A stretch of 64,000 nucleotides of DNA, from NCBI GenBank assembly GCA_946406115.1, contig OX291549.1, forward strand, positions 17,879,901 to 17,943,900, read 5' to 3'. Below are positions 61,161-64,000 of this stretch, piece after piece. Within the stretch, counting starts at the first letter, position 1, and each line of letters opens with the position of its first letter. The notes under the pieces are model-generated. The model did no database searches. It saw nothing but the letters and a program-made list of their open reading frames with translations, and was not told the origin of the DNA. Made by a program: the position numbers and the translations under genes. The stretch is from Apoda limacodes. Lineage: Eukaryota > Arthropoda > Insecta > Lepidoptera > Limacodidae.

Positions 61161-61922
61161 CAGTGGAGCGTCGATTATCCGAACGTCGCTCAACCGAACG
61201 ACCGCTTATCCGAACTACTACACCCCGACCCGCGCGTGCCTCACTCCCGCCTTCCGCGCTACAGTACTGGCGCACGTGTCGCGACGTGTTGACTTGTTAA
61301 TGGTACTCATATGTAGCATCAACGCCAAATGGTATACCTCACAATGCCTGTCAGAATTTTTGTCTGCAATCAGCAACAAGCGACCGAACACAGGGCTCTG
61401 GTACTGCTTCACCATGGCAACGCGCCCGCGCAGTCAGTGCTCAAAACGAGGGACTTCCTGGACACCACACCGGTCAGAGTCTTAGCTAACCCTCCTTACA
61501 GTCCTGATCTGGCACCGTGGGACTTCTTTTTATTCCATATAATAAAAATTTAGCTGTAAGGGGTACAGCTTTCATCGCCGGAAGACGCGCTAGCAGCGTT
61601 CGAGAAGGCCGTTGAAGAGGTGTCTGCGGTGGACTAGGAAAAAAGTTTCAAAAGTTGATTCAGACGCATGAAACTTTGAATACAGGCTGGTGGAGAGTAC
61701 TTTGAAAAGATTTAATTAAAATATTTTAGGCATAGAAGTTAGTATTTTAGTTTCTCAAAACTTTCTGAGTGTCCCATGTAAATATAAATATAGTTTTCAT
61801 TTACCTGTACGTAAATATGTATGGCTGAATCAATATACATATAGGTAGTTCGATTATCCGAAAATACCGGTTTTCCGAACACCCAAGTCCCCCAATTAGT
61901 TCGGATAATCGACGCTCTACTG
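61161..61922. mobile_element. pogo/Tigger-like non-autonomous element
   Basis: Left end cagtggagcgtcgattatcc and right end gataatcgacgctctactg are inverted repeats, flanked by TA at 61159-61160 and 61923-61924. Subterminal ccgaac motifs repeat at both ends. The TA duplication and CAGT start fit the pogo/Tigger branch of Tc1/mariner. It carries a mariner transposase remnant inside. Confidence 0.82.
61300..61720 (+). pseudogene. mariner transposase C-terminal remnant
   Basis: RALVLLHHGNAPAQSVLKTR, then DFLDTTPVRVLANPPYSPDL followed by APWDFFLFHIIKI, the mariner NAPAH...PHPPYSPDLAPCDFFLF motif with the final catalytic Asp still present, and downstream SPEDALAAFEKAVEEVSAVD before stop codons. 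Several motif residues are altered. The catalytic upstream half is missing. Confidence 0.85.
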
Positions 61923-62125
61923 TATTTCAGTATGTGTCTGGGACAGACACTCATTCAGGATGGCCGACTGTTTAGTATCTCAGTATGTGTCTGGGACAGA
62001 CACTAATTCAGGATAGCTGACTGTTAACAATCTCAGTCTGTGTCTGGATTATGGATCTGGATCTGTCATTAAACAATGTTATTAACGGTTTGATAATGTA
62101 ATCAGTGTCTAATATGGGTTTTATC

Positions 62126-62402
62126 TAGGGTTGCCATAATTATTGGGAACTAATACGGGACGTGCAAGGTGATATCTCTAGATTATCCATAAGTTTTAAA
62201 AAACTATATGTTGGTAACATTTAATTGATTTTTTTTTTTAAATAATTTTTTTTTAATAATGTTCTTCATTAAATTGACGACTTGCGAAAGTCGTATTGCT
62301 ACATAAGCGTATTTTAACGAAAAACGGGACAGAATAGCTATACGGGACAAGGCTCTCAAATAAGGTGACAATCCCGTATATACGGGACGTATGGCAACCC
62401 TA
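62126..62402. mobile_element. hAT-like MITE, 277 bp
   Basis: Ends tagggttgccata and tatggcaacccta are perfect inverted repeats. Both flanks hold gttttatc (62118-62125 and 62403-62410), a perfect 8-base duplication. The interior has four acgggac motifs and no coding. Confidence 0.92.
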
Positions 62403-62519
62403 GTTTTATCATATAGTGACTATTTCAATGTTTACTTACTAGTTGATTTGAATCTTTTGTCTACTGGTATACTTAGGAATAAGTTGGATAATTTGTTTAT
62501 ACTATATTTGTTTATACTG

Positions 62520-62880
62520 ATATTTGTATAAATACAGCAGTTGCCTGCACTGTTGTTCTCCTCTACGACCTCCCCTAATAGGGCCTCCCCTCTAACACGG
62601 CGCCGACGTCCCCGGGTTCGTCGGCGCCCGCAAGGATACACGAGGTAACAAAGAGTGCTGAGGCGCTTACCGCCCCCACTCAATCGCAACCGCACCCGCG
62701 TAACGGGGCACTCACCTTCGGGTTGAAGGCTCACGCCGGTCGAAGGGACGCCCCCGAGAGCGACAACCCAAGTGGAGGCTCCCCCGCGGGGCGCTATAAG
62801 GGCTGAGGCTCCTTCAGAGTCTCGCCCCAAAAAGCCCGGTGAAGCAGTAATTGCTGCAACAACCAACTGCATTGTCAGTT
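62520..62880 (-). other. GC-rich segment with minus-strand ORF
   Basis: About 360 bases of distinctly higher GC than its surroundings. A minus-strand frame (62872-62432) gives a Gly/Arg/Val-rich protein with CGRRRTRGRRRRVRG; I do not recognise it. It may be a piece of a mobile element. Confidence 0.4.
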
Positions 62881-62884
62881 CAGA

Positions 62885-64000
62885 AAAGAAAAATAACTAT
62901 CGGTCTCTATATTTTATAGTTTTGAAGCAAAGATTAATATACTTGTGAACCTGGTTGATATTTGCAATTAATATTAAACTCAGAATTAATATAAGTTAGT
63001 GTAATGTGGTTGACATTTTAAAACTGATATGAAACTATGCACATGTATGTTATACAGGTGACAATACAATATGGTTCTATCGTGCTGATCGGAAATGGAA
63101 CAGGGAGGTAGATAGTAAATCCCTTTAATTACTTCCCTCGAGATTAGGCTAATTTATTTTGTTTTCACGATTTCAATACATTACACTTGGATTACACAAG
63201 AAGGGTCTAAGGAAGCAAGCGTGTTTTTTTACTTTTTTTAAAAACATATTAGCAACTTAGTGGCAGCTTCATGTCAGGGCTCCATCACTATTGTACCTAC
63301 TGGCTGTATTTGTCTACATGCTGAGTGTGCATTTAAATGTACAAATGACAAAGAGATGCTGCCAAAGTGCTCGTACAGTATGTTTTCCGGCAAATTAGGT
63401 ACTCAAAATGCCATAATCCCGTAATTTTCTGCAGTGGGTGAGTGTAAGAATGAAAATACATATAAAAAGGTTAAATTTTTAATTGCCACGAGACAAAAAC
63501 AGTGTATTTTTTAACCTAAGTGTATTTTTTTATAATTATAATAGTACACATAGGTAATAGTTACCTACTCTATGTTCTTCTTAGGGTGCCTCTCGTTTAC
63601 TCGAGGTTAGCTGTCAGCACCTTGAATCTATTCTTGATTTTCGTTTTGCGAAATAGCTGTAATAAACTGGCAATGTCCGTCCATTCCCTTATATTTTTAA
63701 GCCGGAACCTTATATATTTAGACCACTATGAGGTTATTTTCAATAATATTGCGTGTGTGATGGGAGTAGTATTTGTTGGATTGATAAATATTATTAAGGC
63801 GAATACAATTTTTTTTTATCGCACCTTATCATGTCGGGTATCGTTGGCTAGGACTTAATGCCGTAAGTTGCAGGAGGAATCCCACGCCAATAGCTAAATT
63901 TTTTAGCCTGGGTGAATCACGAAATAAATAAATAATAAAAAATAAAAAAAAGTAAAAATAAAAAAAAACCTTTTAAGAAGTAAAAAAAGTAGAACACTCG
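62885..64000. other. Right end of window, nothing firm
   Basis: AT-rich; an ORF at 63520-63858 has no family resemblance. A gcaggaggaatcccacgcca-type dispersed repeat end lies at 63865-63950, as at 15.5 kb. Confidence 0.4.

Larger units (their letters stand above)
61116..62060 (+). repeat. 53-bp tandem repeat interrupted by an insertion
   Basis: The unit begins tgtgtctgggacagacac and continues attcaggatggccgactgtt. Starts at 61116, 61933, 61986 and 62039 (partial); the last three are exactly 53 apart. The first and second units are separated by the 762-bp element. Confidence 0.85.

Noticed and set aside
61116..62060. CRISPR-like array
   Set aside because: The 53-bp units are contiguous tandem repeats without unique spacers, and this is a eukaryotic genome.
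63520..63858. 112-codon hydrophobic ORF
   Set aside because: Leu/Ile/Phe-rich from AT-rich DNA; no family or gene structure.

Overview
The window looks like a piece of a moth or butterfly (lepidopteran) nuclear genome. It is AT-rich and has small exons with GT-AG introns. It carries tRNA-derived SINEs, RTE- and CR1/Jockey-type LINE debris and many short inverted-repeat elements of the kinds common in Lepidoptera. The order is an inference from repeat style and protein similarity; no species can be named.

Three conserved host genes can be read. (1) Positions 1431-13874, + strand: the 3' part of an SMPD4 (neutral sphingomyelinase 3) orthologue, ten exons, about 628 residues, ending in a hydrophobic tail; the N-terminal exons lie to the left of the window. 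(2) Positions 33257-15989, - strand: a nearly complete POLR3B/RPC2 orthologue (second-largest subunit of RNA polymerase III), eleven exons, about 1107 residues. The first coding exon and one short exon between 30401 and 25137 were not found. (3) Positions 44385-60027, + strand: a POLDIP3/SKAR-like RNA-binding protein, six coding exons, about 302 residues, with DAR repeats at the N-terminus and an RRM at the C-terminus. SMPD4 and POLR3B converge, with about 2 kb between their stop codons. POLR3B and POLDIP3 are arranged head to head around 33.3-44.3 kb. The three have housekeeping roles (lipid/membrane, Pol III transcription, mRNA metabolism), and nothing suggests a dedicated joint pathway.

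Nearly everything else is transposon material. LINE-A, a CR1/Jockey-like family, has many 5'-truncated copies (1, 3.6, 6.0, 10.5, 13, 16.3, 22.8, 29.2, 50.7 and 60.5 kb). An RTE LINE is at 0.2-1.1 and 25.2-27.7 kb. LINE-B, CR1-like, is nearly full length at 45.2-48.9 kb with pieces at 16.9-18.0 and 50.9 kb. An I/Jockey-type LINE with RNase H and an (AAT)n tail is at 41.0-42.1 kb. A divergent reverse transcriptase with a YLDD active site is at 37.7-39.9 kb. DNA-transposon derivatives include two hAT-like elements with 8-bp target duplications (16.3 and 62.1 kb), a pogo/Tigger-like element with TA duplication (61.2 kb) holding a mariner transposase remnant, a foldback element (58.6-59.6 kb) and two other inverted-repeat elements (8.4 and 34.2 kb).

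I found no complete undescribed multigene system. The best leads are the YLDD reverse transcriptase, the foldback element with a cysteine-rich protein remnant, the tandem repeats split by dated insertions, and two LINE-A tails that sit antisense to their host gene about 20 nt inside an intron from the splice donor.
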